Below are positions 44,453 through 56,718 of a DNA stretch of 64,000 bases, in pieces. The number at the start of each line of letters is the position of its first letter. Positions within the stretch are counted from its first letter, which is position 1. Position numbers and translations under genes: made by a program. This DNA is from Artocarpus heterophyllus (lineage: Eukaryota; Streptophyta; Magnoliopsida; Rosales; Moraceae), in contig CM046332.1 in NCBI GenBank assembly GCA_025403435.1, forward strand, positions 3,220,967 to 3,284,966, in the 5' to 3' direction. Under the pieces are notes generated by a model. It worked only from the letters and a program-made list of their open reading frames with translations. It was not told the origin of the DNA and ran no database searches.

Positions 44453-46976
44453 GTGCAAAGCGTCTCCCATCGCATCCAATGCAGTTTTTTCTTTGACGCA
44501 CTACCTCCCCACCAGAAACGCGAAATAAAGCTTTGGACCTCAAGGCATGGAGTCCTTGGAATTCTGAACACACTCAGGGTGTAGGTTGTGGTTGCTTGAG
44601 CCACTGCTTTGATCAAGATCTCCCGTTCTGCCATTGAAAAGAGTTTACCTTTCCATAGTAGAAGCTTTTGCAGCACCTTATCTTTAATAGAGTTAAAAGT
44701 GGCTCGCTTATTCTTCCCTAGGAAGGAGGGAAGTCCAAGATACTTGTCGTGTGTCAGATTCATTGCCTATAGTCCTAAAGAATCTTGGATGTCGTCTTTA
44801 ACTTCCAGGGTGGTATTAGGGCTAAATGTAATCACAGACTTGCTGAAGTTGATAAGTTGGCTAGAGGCTTTGGCATAGTCATCAAGAGTTTGATTATTGT
44901 AAACCATTTTCCACCTTGGCTGTACTGAATATAATAGAGTCATCAGCAAAGAGCAGGTGACTTACCCTGGGAGCTTGGCAGGCAACAGTAATTCCTCTGA
45001 TCCGGTTTTTAGCTTCTGCGTCATGAGGAAGTGCTGATAGTCCCTCTGCACATATAAGGAACAAATAAGGTGAAATTGAGCAACCTCATCTAACCCCTCT
45101 CCTTGGCTTTACCATCCCTTTAGGGCCTTCCTCAATGAGAAAAGACTTCCTTGTTGTCTGCACACAATCCATGACTAGCCGGGTAAAGCACTCCCCAATC
45201 CCTAGCATTTTCATCATCGCTTCAAGAAATGGCCATTCTGTGTGGTCATATGCCTTACTCATGTCAAGTTTTAGGCCCATGAGTCCTTCTTTTCCTCCGA
45301 ACATAGGCTGGATAGAGTGGAGGAATGCAACCAACACATTATCCGTAATAAACCAGCCCGAGACGAACGCAATTTGCTCCTTCGAGATGATGCATGGAAG
45401 CACCCGCTTTAGCCCATTCGCCAATGTCTTAGCAATAACCTTATATGTCACATTACACACGCTTATCGGTCTAAAGTCTGAGACTTTTTTGGGGTCTTTT
45501 ACTTTAGGGATCAAGGCCACATTGGTCTCGTTGCAGTTCTCCACCGAGGCATGCTCGTTAAGAATGTCGAGACACGTAGTTGTGAGATCATCTCCGACAA
45601 TTTCCCAATTATTTTGATGGAATATTGCATGGAATCCGTCGGGGCGCGGAGCCTTAGTTGGACCTATACTGAAAGGAGCACGCCTTACTTCATCACGTGA
45701 GAACGGTTCTTCTAGCATGGCCCTCATGTCGTCTGGGACCCGGGTTTCAATCAAGTTGATGACCACTGCAATGTCAATAGGGTGCGGTGTGCCTGAGGAA
45801 AAGATATTCAGGAAATAGTCTTCCATTGTATCCACTATGTCGTCTTCCTCTTCGAGCCATCTGCCATCGTTATGCTCAATTCCTCTCAATTCGTTCTTCC
45901 TTCTAGTTGGGATGCTTTTTGGTGGAAGAACTTAGTGTTCTTATCCCCTCATCGGAGCCACTCTGAGCGGGAGCGTTGTAGGCTAACAGCGGATCAAGTT
46001 CTACTATAATGCCCTTCAAGGTGGTTTTATTTGCTGGAGTTTACAGCCCATTCTGTAGGTCATCAATCTTCTCCCTTAGGGCATGAATCTTTGACGGAAT
46101 TCTACCAAAACGTTCACCACTCCATGCCTTGAGATCGTTGGCAAATTTCCTCAAGCAATTCTTCATCTCCATTCTATTTCCTCTACCCATGGACCCGCGC
46201 CAAGATTGACGCAATACCGTATTGAAATTATCATCAGTCTTCCAAAAAGTTTCAAAGCGGAACTGGTACTTTTTCCTTGGCTTGCGACCGCTACTAATTC
46301 TGTAACAAACAACCTCAAGCCACACCACTCTATGGTCCAAGCTATAGAACCCGAGGCTTCGCCCTCCAAAGTTGGGGAATAAATTCATTGATTTATCACC
46401 CCCATAATTTGATCTAGTCTTTCCTGGACATTATCCTTCCCATCTTGTCCATTGTTCCACGTTAACATAGGTCCTTCCAAGCCCAGGTCATGCAGCAATC
46501 AATCTTCAATCGTCTCCCGAAACAAGTTCATACTTGAGTAGAGCCTGTTGCTTCCGCCTTCCCTTTCCGATGGGAGAATCTCGTTGAAATCCCCGGCTAC
46601 CACCCACGGTAAATTGAACAGGTCCTTCAATCGATTTAGGAGAGCCCAAGAATGGTGTCGCTCACATCGGGTGGGATTTCCGTAGAGCCGCTATTAGGCC
46701 GGACAAAGGAATGGATATGGTACCTCAAGAATTTCTTCACTTCGACCTCAATATCCTTTTTCCATAACAGCATATGTCCTCGGCTGCGCCCCACACGGTC
46801 TATATAGAATCTACACTCAAGACCCATCTTTCTTTTCACTGCCTCTCCTGCCGCCGTACATAGCCTACTTTCCATTAGAAAAACTAGGTCAGGGAAGGTA
46901 TCTCGGATAAGCATCCGGAGATAGTCTAATGAGCGGGGTTATCCAAACCCCGCGCATTCCACATGATGCAACTCAT
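44453..46976 (-). pseudogene. LINE ORF2: endonuclease and reverse transcriptase, decayed
   Basis: ORF2 starts at about 46,976 with MSCIMWNARGLDNP, the classic start of the plant L1 AP-type endonuclease, followed by FLMESRL (46,636-46,914). A linker at 46,041-46,388 leads into the reverse transcriptase (45,086-45,889) with APRPDGFHAIFHQNNW, FRPISVCNVTYKVIAKTLA and KLDMSKAYDHTEW. The catalytic FADD is intact at 44939-44950. The thumb segment HDKYLGLPSFLGKNKRA at 44,398-44,763 runs into copia B. Several stops (for example before GCSISPYLF near 45,086) and frameshifts inactivate it. Confidence 0.92.
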
Positions 46977-46978
46977 GA

Positions 46979-48551
46979 CGACCGGCTGGGTTGCTCCGCT
47001 GCCTCTGCCGATATCGCAAGATTCGATACATCACCAAGCACAATGCGTTTCCTCCTTATGTTCCCATCAACACCCTCTTCCTCCTCATTGCGCGTAGTGT
47101 CTTTCCTTTTTTCAGCCGCCTTCTTATTCTCCCGCTCTGCTCGCCCAGTCATTTTCACTTTCCTGGTATGGGGGGGATGCCTTACCTTAAAAGGTTCTTC
47201 AGGCCTCTCCAATAAGCAGCTGTCCATCCCAGGTGAGGAGACCGCCCCGTCTGCCATGGATGATTTGAGGTTAACCGGGGTAATTTGAACCGCTTCCGTC
47301 CTCCATCGTCAGCGTTACTTACTTTTTGAGACTCCCCCGTTGCGTAAGAATTGTTTATGCATGAAGAATGTAGCCCATGCAACGTTGTGGGAGCCCCTGC
47401 CACCTGTTCCAAGTAATCCCTTGGCCTCACTTCATTTACCACAACAATACCAGCACGTGCATTCCTACCACTCCCGCTGCCGTCTATATGAAGGGCCTCC
47501 TTGCCTCACACTTCTATTCCTATCTTGTGCGCATCACGTAAGTCCACATTAAAAGCATCACCAACATTCCCATCAATGCCTTCGGTCCATGTGCCCCCCC
47601 ACTACTTTTATCCTGTGATTATCATTACACAAGTCAAACTTTGGGGGCATGACTAACATTCCCACCAAGGCCAACATGAGGGGCCCACTTTCCATAAGGG
47701 ACATTCACGCATTATCACTAGTTGGCTTTCCCACCCTGACCGACTCGGTACTTGAAAAAGTTGGTGCCTTTTCTCCATTTGAGAAATATACTGAATCGCC
47801 CATAATATTCGCGGTAGCTTCTCCCCAGGTAAACGCGTCGGAATCTCTGGGGTCGGTTCCCTCTGCTGAACGGACCCCTCTCCTGGGCCAGTGGTAGGCT
47901 GCAGCTGAGAACCGCCCAAATCGGTGATCGTCCTACCTGTCGGCTTCCCACCTCCGGTTGCCTTTGCGCCTGTCCCTACTGTATACCGGCTTTGGTGCCT
48001 TCATCCAACTCCGGCAACAAGTTGAGATCCAAGACCGTTGCCACTCTGTCAACAGTGCATTCCTTATAGCCATGTCCTAATCCGCCGCACCCATAACAAA
48101 AGCCCGGCAACTTCTCATACTTGAGTTCAGTCCACACCAGCGGGCCCCGATTACCGAGTTGTACACGGGCCCTTCGATGCCGCCGTTTCATTATTTTTAG
48201 CACAACCCAGACTAACAAATTGGCCTATGCACCTGCCATGTCTGTCCCTCTGGATTGTCACAGTCTCGCCAATGGTGTCCCCTACCTTCTCCCCTACTTG
48301 TGGTAAGTGACCCTCCAAAGGTAGATTGTGGAGTTGTACCTAGAACTTCGTGAAGCAAAAGTCCTCGTGCTCTGCTATATCACCGAGGTTCACCGGTTTT
48401 AGCACCACCAAGGCCTTGTCAAAACTCCATGGCTCAAGCTCAAGAACTCTACACCCATCCTTCTCATTGGCAAAGGAGAATAGGAAAATGTCTCGGGCCA
48501 CTTCCCGCGATTCAACACCGATAACTCTCCAGATCTCTATTAAAGTCAATC
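46979..48551 (-). pseudogene. LINE ORF1 (gag-like), main part, decayed
   Basis: Plant L1 ORF1 read from 48,551 downwards: IWRVIGVESREVARDIFLFSF and LELEPWSFDKALVVLKP (48,340-48,551, the DUF4283-like RNA-binding domain), then the CCHC knuckle CYGCGGLGHGYKEC (47,976-48,218), and a basic C-terminal tail (46,973-47,257, KVKMTGRAERENKKAAEKRK). It ends just before the ORF2 start. Frameshifts lie in the middle (about 47,300-47,950). The Reina-like gypsy separates it from its N-terminus at 53366-53480. Confidence 0.88.
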
Positions 48552-48824
48552 TGAGAAACAACACACAACAGTAGAACGAAGGGGAACAAAGGATTCTCCC
48601 TTGACCAATATATTGATAGGCAGAGCCTTTTCTGTCAAACAAAAACAGTCTGCTCTGTTTTTACAACTCCATGCCTTACTTATAGCTAGGGAAAGTAAAT
48701 AAACGACCGTAACCAAGAGCGTGAAATAAACGACAGGTAGCTATAATACTAACGTAAAACGACAACCTAAACATTGGGAAGAATAACAATATAACATCAG
48801 GTGAAATAGGATGCCCTTGCATCA
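48552..48824 (-). repeat. Reina-like gypsy 3' LTR
   Basis: 273 bp from CTGAGAAACAAC to GCATCA on +. The homology with the other LTR begins at about 48547 (CAATC); the outermost bases are missing. Confidence 0.85.
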
Positions 48825-51709
48825 GTTGTGCCCTCTGCTGGGAAAGGAAGAGATTCCGTCGCGTCAGCATTTGTAGAAATACCATCAGGGGGAAGATACT
48901 CATACATATTCGAAGCATTAAAAGTGGAGGAAATCTGGAGGTTTGGAGAAAGGTCGAGAATGTAGGCATTGTTGAAAGCAAACTTGGCCTGTGGCAGGGC
49001 TTGATCCCACTGTTTCTGCTGATCTCTGGCTAAGCTTCGAATCATGGCCACCAATGTCTGATTAACAACTTCCATCTGCCCATCAATTTGTGGGTGATAG
49101 GCGCCACTGAAATTCAAAGTAGTAGGAAAACGTTTCCATAGCTCTCGCCAAAAGTGGCTGATAAACTTAACTCTCGATCAAAAGTAATGGAACGGGGCAC
49201 TCCATGTAGACGCATAATCTCTTTGAAGAAGAGGTTTGCTATATGGCTAGCGTCCGCTGTCTTCTTGCAAGGTACAAAGTGTGCCATTTTTGAGAACCGA
49301 TCAACAACAACCATCACGGAGTCCACATGTTGTGCCGTCTTTGGTAAGCCTAGCACAAAATTCATGCTAAGGTCTTCCCAAATGGATTCTGGAATAGGCA
49401 AGAAAGTGTATAGACCAGTGTTTTGTGCTTGACCCTTGGAAGCTTGGAAGATTCCACAACATTTAACAAATCGGGCAATGTCACGCTGCATGTGTCCCCA
49501 ATGAAACTGCTCGGCCAGCAAAGCTATAGCTTTATCTAGGCCCGTATGAACAGTGAGTCCTCCAAAGTGAAACTCTCAGATTAGTAGTTCGTGAAGGGAA
49601 CCTTGAGGAATACACAACTGCAACCCTTTGAATAAGAAGCCTTGATGGATAGAATACTTTCTAGCACTTCCGTTATTAGTGCATTTCTCCCACAATGTTC
49701 CAAAGTCTTCATCAGTAGCATACTGCTGCTTTAGACACTCAAAGCTGGTCAAGGTTGAGTGTAGGGTGGTGAGGAGGCAGCGCTTGTGGCTGAGGGCGTC
49801 TGCAACCTTGTTCTCATAGCAAGCTCGATGCTTGAAAACAAAGGTAAACTTCTATAGAAATAGAATCCAACGAGCATGCATCTGATTCAAATTCTTCTGC
49901 CCATTCAGAAATGATAGAGCTTGATGATCACAACACAAAATGAATTCTTTTTGCACTAAATAATATTCCCAATGTTGAAGTGCCTAAACCACCGCATAGA
50001 GCTCTTGCTCACAGGTTGTCCATTTCCACCTTGCATCATTTAACCTCTCACTGAAATATTCGATCAGCCTCCTATTCTGGCTAAGGACAAGCCCAATCCC
50101 AAGCATTGAAGCATCCGTCTCAACCTTAAAAACTTGGTCAAAATTCAGGAGAGCCAAAACTGGAGCTGTGCTTAATTTTTCCTTAATCAGTGCAAAGCTA
50201 GCACCTTGTTCACTGCCCTTAAAGAACTTTCCCTGCTTCAAGCAATTAGTTATTAGTGCCATAATGGTACTAAAGTTGTAGACAAACTGCCTGTAGAAAG
50301 TGGTAAGCTTGTGAAAGCTTTGTACTTCATGAATATTGGTAGGAGTCAGCCAATCCCTCACTGCCTATACTTTGTTCTCATCCGCTGCTAGACCTTTTTC
50401 CCTTATGACAAACCCAAGAAATAGTAATTCCTTGGTGAAGAATTCACACTTTTTCAAGTTTAAGTATAGCTTGTTGCTCTGTAGTGCCTCCAAAACAACT
50501 CGCAAATGTGCAACGTCTTCCTTCTCCATGATGCTATAGATGAGGATGTCATCAAAGTACATGACAACAAACTTCCCAATGAAAGGCTTGAGCACGTGGT
50601 TCATAAGCCTCATGAATGTGCTAGGAGCATTGCACATGCCAAATGGCATCACTTGCCATTCATAGAGACCCTTTTGTGTCTTGAAGGCGGTTTTCCATTC
50701 ATCGCCCAGTCATATCTGAATATGGTGGTAACCACTACAAAGATCTAGCTTTGAGAAGAACTTAGATCCAGCTAACTTATCAAGCCTGTCTTCCAAACGA
50801 GGAATGGGAAAATGGTGTTTCACTATTATTTTGTTGATGGCATGGCTGTTGACACACATTTGCCATGACCTATCCTTCTTGGGAACAAGGAGAGCTGGCA
50901 CCTCATAGAGGCTTAAGCTAACACGGGCCAACTACTTCCAAATGAGGTCATCGACCAGCCCATGAAGTATCTCATGCTCGGAAGGGCTCATTCTATAATG
51001 TGGAAGATTAGGAATTATGGCACCCAGGATGAAGTCGATTTGGTTTTGAATATCTCTCATCGGTGGCAGCTCAGCCGTTATTCTTCTTGATACACATCCT
51101 GGAACTCATCAAGAAAGGGCTAGGCAATGGTTGGAATTTTTGCAGACGATTTTGATGGTTTGGTCATGTGTACAACAAACACAAATTTTTCTCCCTTAAT
51201 GGCATGTTGGAACTCATTTCCTACAATAGTCAAATGTGTGTCCAATGTTCTCATGAAACAGATGGGGAAGCAAAGTTTGGCACTAGGGCAATCTTTCGAC
51301 CATGCCACGTAAAGAGGTAGCTATTCTCTTTTCCCCGATGGATGGCTTCGACATCAAATTGTCATGGGCGGCCCAACAAAACATGGCAAGCATCCATGTT
51401 GACGGCATCACACAACACTTCAGCTTTGTAAAACTTGCCTATAGAGAGTGGAACACGACAAAACTCTTGAACTTTGGTCTCAACACCCTTTTTAATCCAA
51501 CCAATCTTGTACGGGGTTGGATGCTTCTCAGTCTTCAAATCGAGAACCTTCACCAATGCCTTTGACACTATATTATCAGTGTTGCCACTATCTATAATCA
51601 CATTGCAAACCCTTTTATTGATGGTGCGTCTTGTTTCGAATATAGCATGCCTCTGTGAAGAGTGAATTTGCTTTGGAGTGAACATTAAATGTTGAACTAT
51701 ACATGCCAC
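48825..51709 (-). pseudogene. Reina-like gypsy pol (protease to integrase), decayed with internal deletion
   Basis: Protease at 51,362-51,709 (CNVIIDSGNTDNIVSKALV, ending CHVLLGRP). Reverse transcriptase at 50,365-50,931 ([30 protein letters not shown] intact). RNase H at 49,984-50,361. Integrase at 49,114-49,521 (FHWGHMQRDIARFVKCC, LSMNFVLGLPKT): where the family has LSMDFV the first catalytic Asp is Asn. The later part at 48,797-49,117 (SGAYHPQIDGQMEVVNQTL) passes straight from KFAFNNAY to LSPNLQISSTFN, so much of the integrase C-terminus is deleted. The end of pol overlaps the purine tract before the 3' LTR (about 48825-48838). Confidence 0.88.
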
Positions 51710-53058
51710 TGGCTCCCCTTCATCCCTCTACACAATTTCAGCACCATCAAAGTCACCCAACTGATCTCCAATGTCTTTTTCTTACTCAGCATCTCCTACA
51801 TCTTCTACAACATTTACTTGGTGTCATTGTGGACAGTCATTTGACCAATGGCTTGGTTGAAAACACTGGAAACAATTGTTATTATGGGGCTGAGCATAAG
51901 GATTTGAGGGTTGAGCTTGAGTCATTGGAGCATTCCTTATAGGTTTATTATTGCCCAAGGCACTATCAATAGAGCAACGAGGAGAGATGATAGGGGGACT
52001 GGTTGGCTGGTACATTAGAGAGCGAGTTTTCGAGGTTGTGATTTTTGTCGGTTGACGGTAGTTGTGGTTGGAACTTCTAATAACTACTATTCCACCTTCA
52101 GTGTAAGGATAACAGCGTTAGTTAGCCTCCACAAAGACTTGAGGGAAAACTTGTCATGGATAGCCTCTTTTAAGCCACCTATATAGCGAGTGACTTACTG
52201 TGGTTAAGCTTCGTTAAGGTTGTTTCGAGCATTGAGCTGGTAAAACTCCTCGGTGTACTCACGTACAAAACCAATTTGTTGTTGTCAATGTTGATAATTC
52301 TAGTATAGGATCTACTCATAATTAGGAGGAAGGAATTGTTCTTTTATAAGCTGATGCATACGAGCCCAAGTCCAGATTGCCCCTCTACCTTCACAATGCC
52401 GGTTGGTAGTGTGCTACTCTCACCAAGCTGAAGCACCACCCATCAACTTGCAGGCCGCTAATTTCAAATGCTTTTTCTCAAAAGTGTCCATGTACTCAAA
52501 GAAGTGTTCAACATTTTGTTGCTAATCCAAAAATTCCTCAATATCCAAATGACCATTGAAAGTAAGGACATCAATTTTTACCCTATATTCATGTGGGTCT
52601 GAATAGTGCTTAGAGTAAGGGTTCAATCATACTAATTTACATTGAGAGTCCATTCTTCAACGTCCTCATCAGTGTCCAAATCATATGGTAAATGGTGTCG
52701 AGGAGCTGGTTTCATTGGCATAGTGGGTGATCTGCTTGATTTAGAGGTAGGAATGGTTTGTCCATATTTGAATCGGAGAGATTAGGTGATTTCTCATCAG
52801 TGTCAAGTTTAGGCGTCCAACTGCTGCGGGCGAGGTAGGGCTTGCTCTCGTTGGTATGGTTCTCGTGGTTTGACTTCACCACCCTTCATGTGCTGAGCTA
52901 AGGCGTGACGAAGCTCGAGAGTGAAGCCTCAAACCTTGCCTCCATCCTTAGCTCAAGATCATGAATGGTTGCCCAAAGGACCTTCACATTTGGATCTTCG
53001 TCATAGTCATGGCGATTGCTACCATCTCCTTCAACCATTATACCCACGGGGAAACCGA
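51710..53058 (-). pseudogene. Reina-like gypsy gag, decayed
   Basis: Starts near 53,040 (MVEGDGSNRHDYDEDPNVKV, a coiled N-terminus with LELRMEARFEASL) and ends with the zinc knuckle CFQCFQPSHWSNDC at 51,824-52,015. The capsid region between (52,050-52,880) is readable only in short frames. No stop-free gag remains. Confidence 0.75.
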
Positions 53059-53072
53059 GTCTCTGATGCCAA
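53059..53072 (-). other. Primer-binding site of Reina-like gypsy
   Basis: The minus strand reads TTGGCATCAGAGAC seven bases inside the 5' LTR end, an iMet-type PBS with two or three changes. Confidence 0.8.
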
Positions 53073-53079
53073 TTTTTGA

Positions 53080-53365
53080 TGTTGCAATCTGAGAAACAAC
53101 ACACAATAGTAGAACCGAGGGGAACAAAGGATTCTCCCATGAATGATATATTGATAGGCAGAGCCTTTTCTGTCAAACAAAAGCATTCTGCTTTGTTTTT
53201 ACAACTCCATGTAATACTTATAGCTAGGGAAAGTAAATAAACGACAATAACTAAGAGCAGGAAATAAACAACAGGTAGCTATAATACTAGAAACATAAGA
53301 CGACAACCCAAACATTAGGAAGAATAACAACATAAGATCTGGTGAAATAGGATGCTCCTGCATCA
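53080..53365 (-). repeat. Reina-like gypsy 5' LTR
   Basis: 286 bp, TGTTGCAATCTGAG...TGCATCA on +. Followed directly by LINE ORF1 sequence. Confidence 0.85.
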
Positions 53366-53480
53366 GCCTACACTTCATAGCGTTTCAACCCTCCTCAGTC
53401 ATGGCTTCATCAGTTCCGACCACATCTTCCTCCTCGGCTTGAATAGAGAGCTTCCTCCATCGTCCCATAATATCATTCAT
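53366..53480 (-). pseudogene. LINE ORF1 N-terminus
   Basis: The minus strand reads MNDIMGRWRKLSIQAEEEDV, the standard start of plant L1 ORF1, then VGTDEAMTEEG and a stop before the gypsy border. With 46979-48551 it makes ORF1 complete in extent. The LINE's own 5' end is probably just beyond, at about 53,550-53,640. Confidence 0.75.
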
Positions 53481-54085
53481 CCTACTCGTCAGAGTTCAAG
53501 AATAAGAAAAAAAGGCCTCACACCAGTGGTGGATGTCGCCTCTCATAGGAAAGAAAAAATTTTACAATATACAAGCATTTTTAAAATATACAAAGATTTA
53601 GAAAATAAAAAAGGGAAAGAAATTGTTGGGGTTAATGCCGTATAAGCATTGACATTTTACATGCTTTTAATAGATAAATAAAGTGACATTTATAAATTAT
53701 TTTGGTTATTTATGTGTATTGTGAATACTTTTATAAACATCAAGAAAATTTCATGATTATTATTGTGGCTACAAATTTAGCATATAAATATTATATGCTT
53801 AGGGATAACATTCATAGATAATAATCTAAATAGTCAGTAAAAATTAATTAAAGTTTAGATCTTTAATGAAATATTAAAAGTACGGTCCAATCTCATTAAC
53901 AATGAAATAGTTTTATCCAGACTATTAATGTAGAGAAATTAGATTGGAGGTACTTTATATAATGAGATTATATAGGACTAGACTAGATAAATTATGAATC
54001 TCTAAGAATTGTCCATTACAAATAGAACATTCAAATTTATCACTATGATGATCATATATATAATAGTCTTAATCCTAAGTATTTA
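53481..54085. other. LINE 5' flank, then unassigned AT-rich block
   Basis: About 53,481-53,640 is probably LINE 5'UTR. The block 53,645-54,085 is AT-rich, without coding, and ends exactly where Tat-like reverse transcriptase begins. It may be a remnant of another LTR, but I cannot name it. Confidence 0.4.
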
Positions 54086-54731
54086 TCAAACTCTTGTTCG
54101 TGGATGCCAACTTTGGATAAAACCAGATTAGAATGGCCGAGGAAAACCAAATAAAAACTGCTTTCCACAGACCAAGGATTGTTTTCCTATATGGTCAAGC
54201 CATTTGGACTTAAGAACATTGGCCCACCTATCAGCGCCTTGTAAACAAGATGTTTGCTCAGTTGATTAGGAAAACTATGGAAGTATACTTCGACAACATG
54301 CTCGTCAAGTTGACCTTTGCTACAAACCACATTGCCAATCTTTGAGCTAGTTTTGTTATTCTCTAAGAATACAAAGTGAAACTTAACCTGGCCAAATGCA
54401 TGTTCGGGGTGGATTCCGATAAGTTCCTCGGGTTTATGGTCAACCACTGTGGTATCAAATTCAACCCTGTCAAAGCCCAAGCCATGGTAAATATGCACTC
54501 TCCCTACACTGTCAAATAAGTATAGAAGCTAACTAGCATGGTAGTAGCCCTATCCAAATTCGTCTCTCAGTTTACTGACAAGTGCCAACCTTTTTTTTAG
54601 GAACTCAATGGGAGGTTTGAGTGGAGCAGGAAGTGTGGTGAAGCATTCCAAAATCTCAAAAGATATTTGGCCACACCCCCACTCCTATCCAAACTTTTAC
54701 CGAGAGAGACACTCTATGCCTACCTGGTAGT
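54086..54731 (+). pseudogene. Tat-like reverse transcriptase, partial
   Basis: Plus-strand reading starts DANFG.NQIRMAEENQIKTAF and continues FLYMVKPFGLKNIGPP, then VYFDNMLVKL (near 54,284) where the family has a YxDD motif, so the catalytic pair is broken. It then reads KFLGFMVNHCGIKFNPVKAQ and ends CGEAFQNLKRYLATPPLLSK and LVV at the solo LTR. Several stops. It resumes in frame at 56719. Confidence 0.85.
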
Positions 54732-56718
54732 TGTTAGACACGTATGCCCTAAAGAGTAAAAATGTAATATGTTTTTGGAGATATTTTTATCTTTAAAGAA
54801 TTTATTTATCATTCGTATACCAAATTGTCGTCCTCTTTATGTTCATCTTTGTTGTATCTATGATAGGCAAACCAAAGTCTAAGACTATCGGTCTAAACCT
54901 TTAAAATCAGGCATATGATGGATAGATTATGAGAAAGACATGATTCTAAAGATGATGGTCTAAATTATAAGATCCATAATCGAGGGAATAAAGTTAGGCG
55001 CTTTATTCATGCAAAAATTGTTATGTTGTCTATATTTCTAACGAGAGATGGTTTGTCTTGGCCATCAGAGGTGGACTTCACAAATAGAAATATTAGTGCA
55101 TTATCATAGGTGACGATGTATTAGATCGTGTAATTGATTTGGATTAATAATTCAGTCTCGACAACATCATATGAGTCGTATCTTAATCCTGAGATGAATA
55201 ATAGGCCCGTTGTATTGACTTATGTCTTTTGATGTACCAAAAGGTGACATCTATATTTTTACGTTGGTATGCATGTCGGTACATTGAAGGCATGACTCTT
55301 GATAGCGTAGACATATTAATCATAGATATAGAATCCATAGCTCCTTTTTCGGAGTCAATGATATCCTCTTATATACGTTATCCTATAATTGAAAATTTAG
55401 AGTGCTCAACTATTTGGATACATAGGCGTAACCGAATGGTATACTGTTTTTGGATGGTAAGTTTTTCGATGGTGAGGTAATGGAACATAAGAGAAAAATA
55501 ATCAGGAAGGTAAGATAGAATTTATCTTTAAGCCGATTATGGATATCCTATAGGGATATGATACATTATAATATATCATGGAGACTTAGCTTTCGGGCTT
55601 CATAATTCTATATAGTTTGAGAGTACAGCTCTAAGCTTTTAATATAGTAGCGTTAGAGTTGATAATTATGAAATAGATATCTAGGATATTGGGTTTCATA
55701 ATTATCAGGAGCTTGAACTATATAGGCCCATCAGGTCCCCTTTGCTAGCTCATAATAAATCCTGTAACGATATGGTGTGCTTTTCTAATAAATTGGTGAC
55801 TTATGTCAAATTATCGGATTGGCAGAAATTCGATAGGATCAGATAATTCATTTGTAGTTATCGGTTGAATTAATTTTGTGAAAAAATAATTCAAGATAAA
55901 TTCGTTAACTATCGGGATCAGATAATTCATGTCTGTTTATTGGTTGAATTAATTTTGAGTAAATTAATTCAGGATAAACTTGTTGAATTATTAGGAATAT
56001 TTATTTTCCTAGAGATTATCTAGATATGACTGTTTTAATTAAACAACTTCTCTATTGGGTTATTTGAATTAAAACTAAGATGGCAAGAATCTGGGGTGGG
56101 AAATAAAAGATTTGTAGGGATCATTTATCGTAAGTTCAATAGGCGATCTTCAGGTTCGGCCTGCCAATGGAGTAAGTTTGGCAAGCTGATCTGCCAATTC
56201 AGTCTGCCAACCAAACTATTTATGATCATGCGTTTTTAGACGTGATTTTTAACAGATATTAATCCTGATTCAAATTTTTAAGGCCTTATCAGATAAGGAC
56301 TAACCCCTGGGCCTAACCTCTATAAATAGGGAGTGAGACTCTTAAGTTATTAAGATCAGTTGAGGAATTAAGAGTGTGCACTCTAGTTGTGAGTCTCTGC
56401 AACTCCTTGAGAGTTATTGTTCACAAGTTATGAACCTTAGTTCTAGGTTTCCTCGATTAGTTGGAAGGAGAGTCACCTGGGAAGAGCTGTATGTTTTGTG
56501 CCCACACACACTCCGATCCTGGATAGAGAATAGCAAAGAATAATGGTTGGTTGAGGCTCTTCTGAAACGCCTTTCTCTTCATAGATTGCAGTAGCTTTTC
56601 GATAAACAAGGTTAGTAAGATCTGGTTAATTTATGCATATAATAGGTCAAACTTGTGTTTTGGAAAATACTCTGGTGTAAAAATTCTTTAAATTCCACTC
56701 CATACTATTTTTCCAACA
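54732..56718 (+). mobile_element. Solo LTR of the copia A family, plus orientation
   Basis: 1987 bp, TGTTAGACACG...TTTCCAACA, with a perfect GTAGT duplication (54727-54731 and 56719-56723). Removing it rejoins the Tat-like frame as LVVSEKAV. Decayed U3 palindromes lie at about 56,150-56,215 and a TATAAATAG at about 56,320. Confidence 0.92.

Larger units (their letters stand above)
48552..53365 (-). mobile_element. Short-LTR Ty3/gypsy element (Reina-like), decayed
   Basis: A 4.8-kb element in LINE ORF1. The short LTRs (48552-48824 and 53080-53365), small size and C-terminal motif (LSPNLQISSTFN, YEYLPPDG) suggest the Reina lineage. LTRs differ by about 9% by eye, so it is the oldest LTR insertion in this LINE. 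The right LTR has a complete end (TGTTGCAATCTGAG); the left copy lacks those first bases, so a few bases of border are lost and I found no matching 5-bp duplication. Confidence 0.88.
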
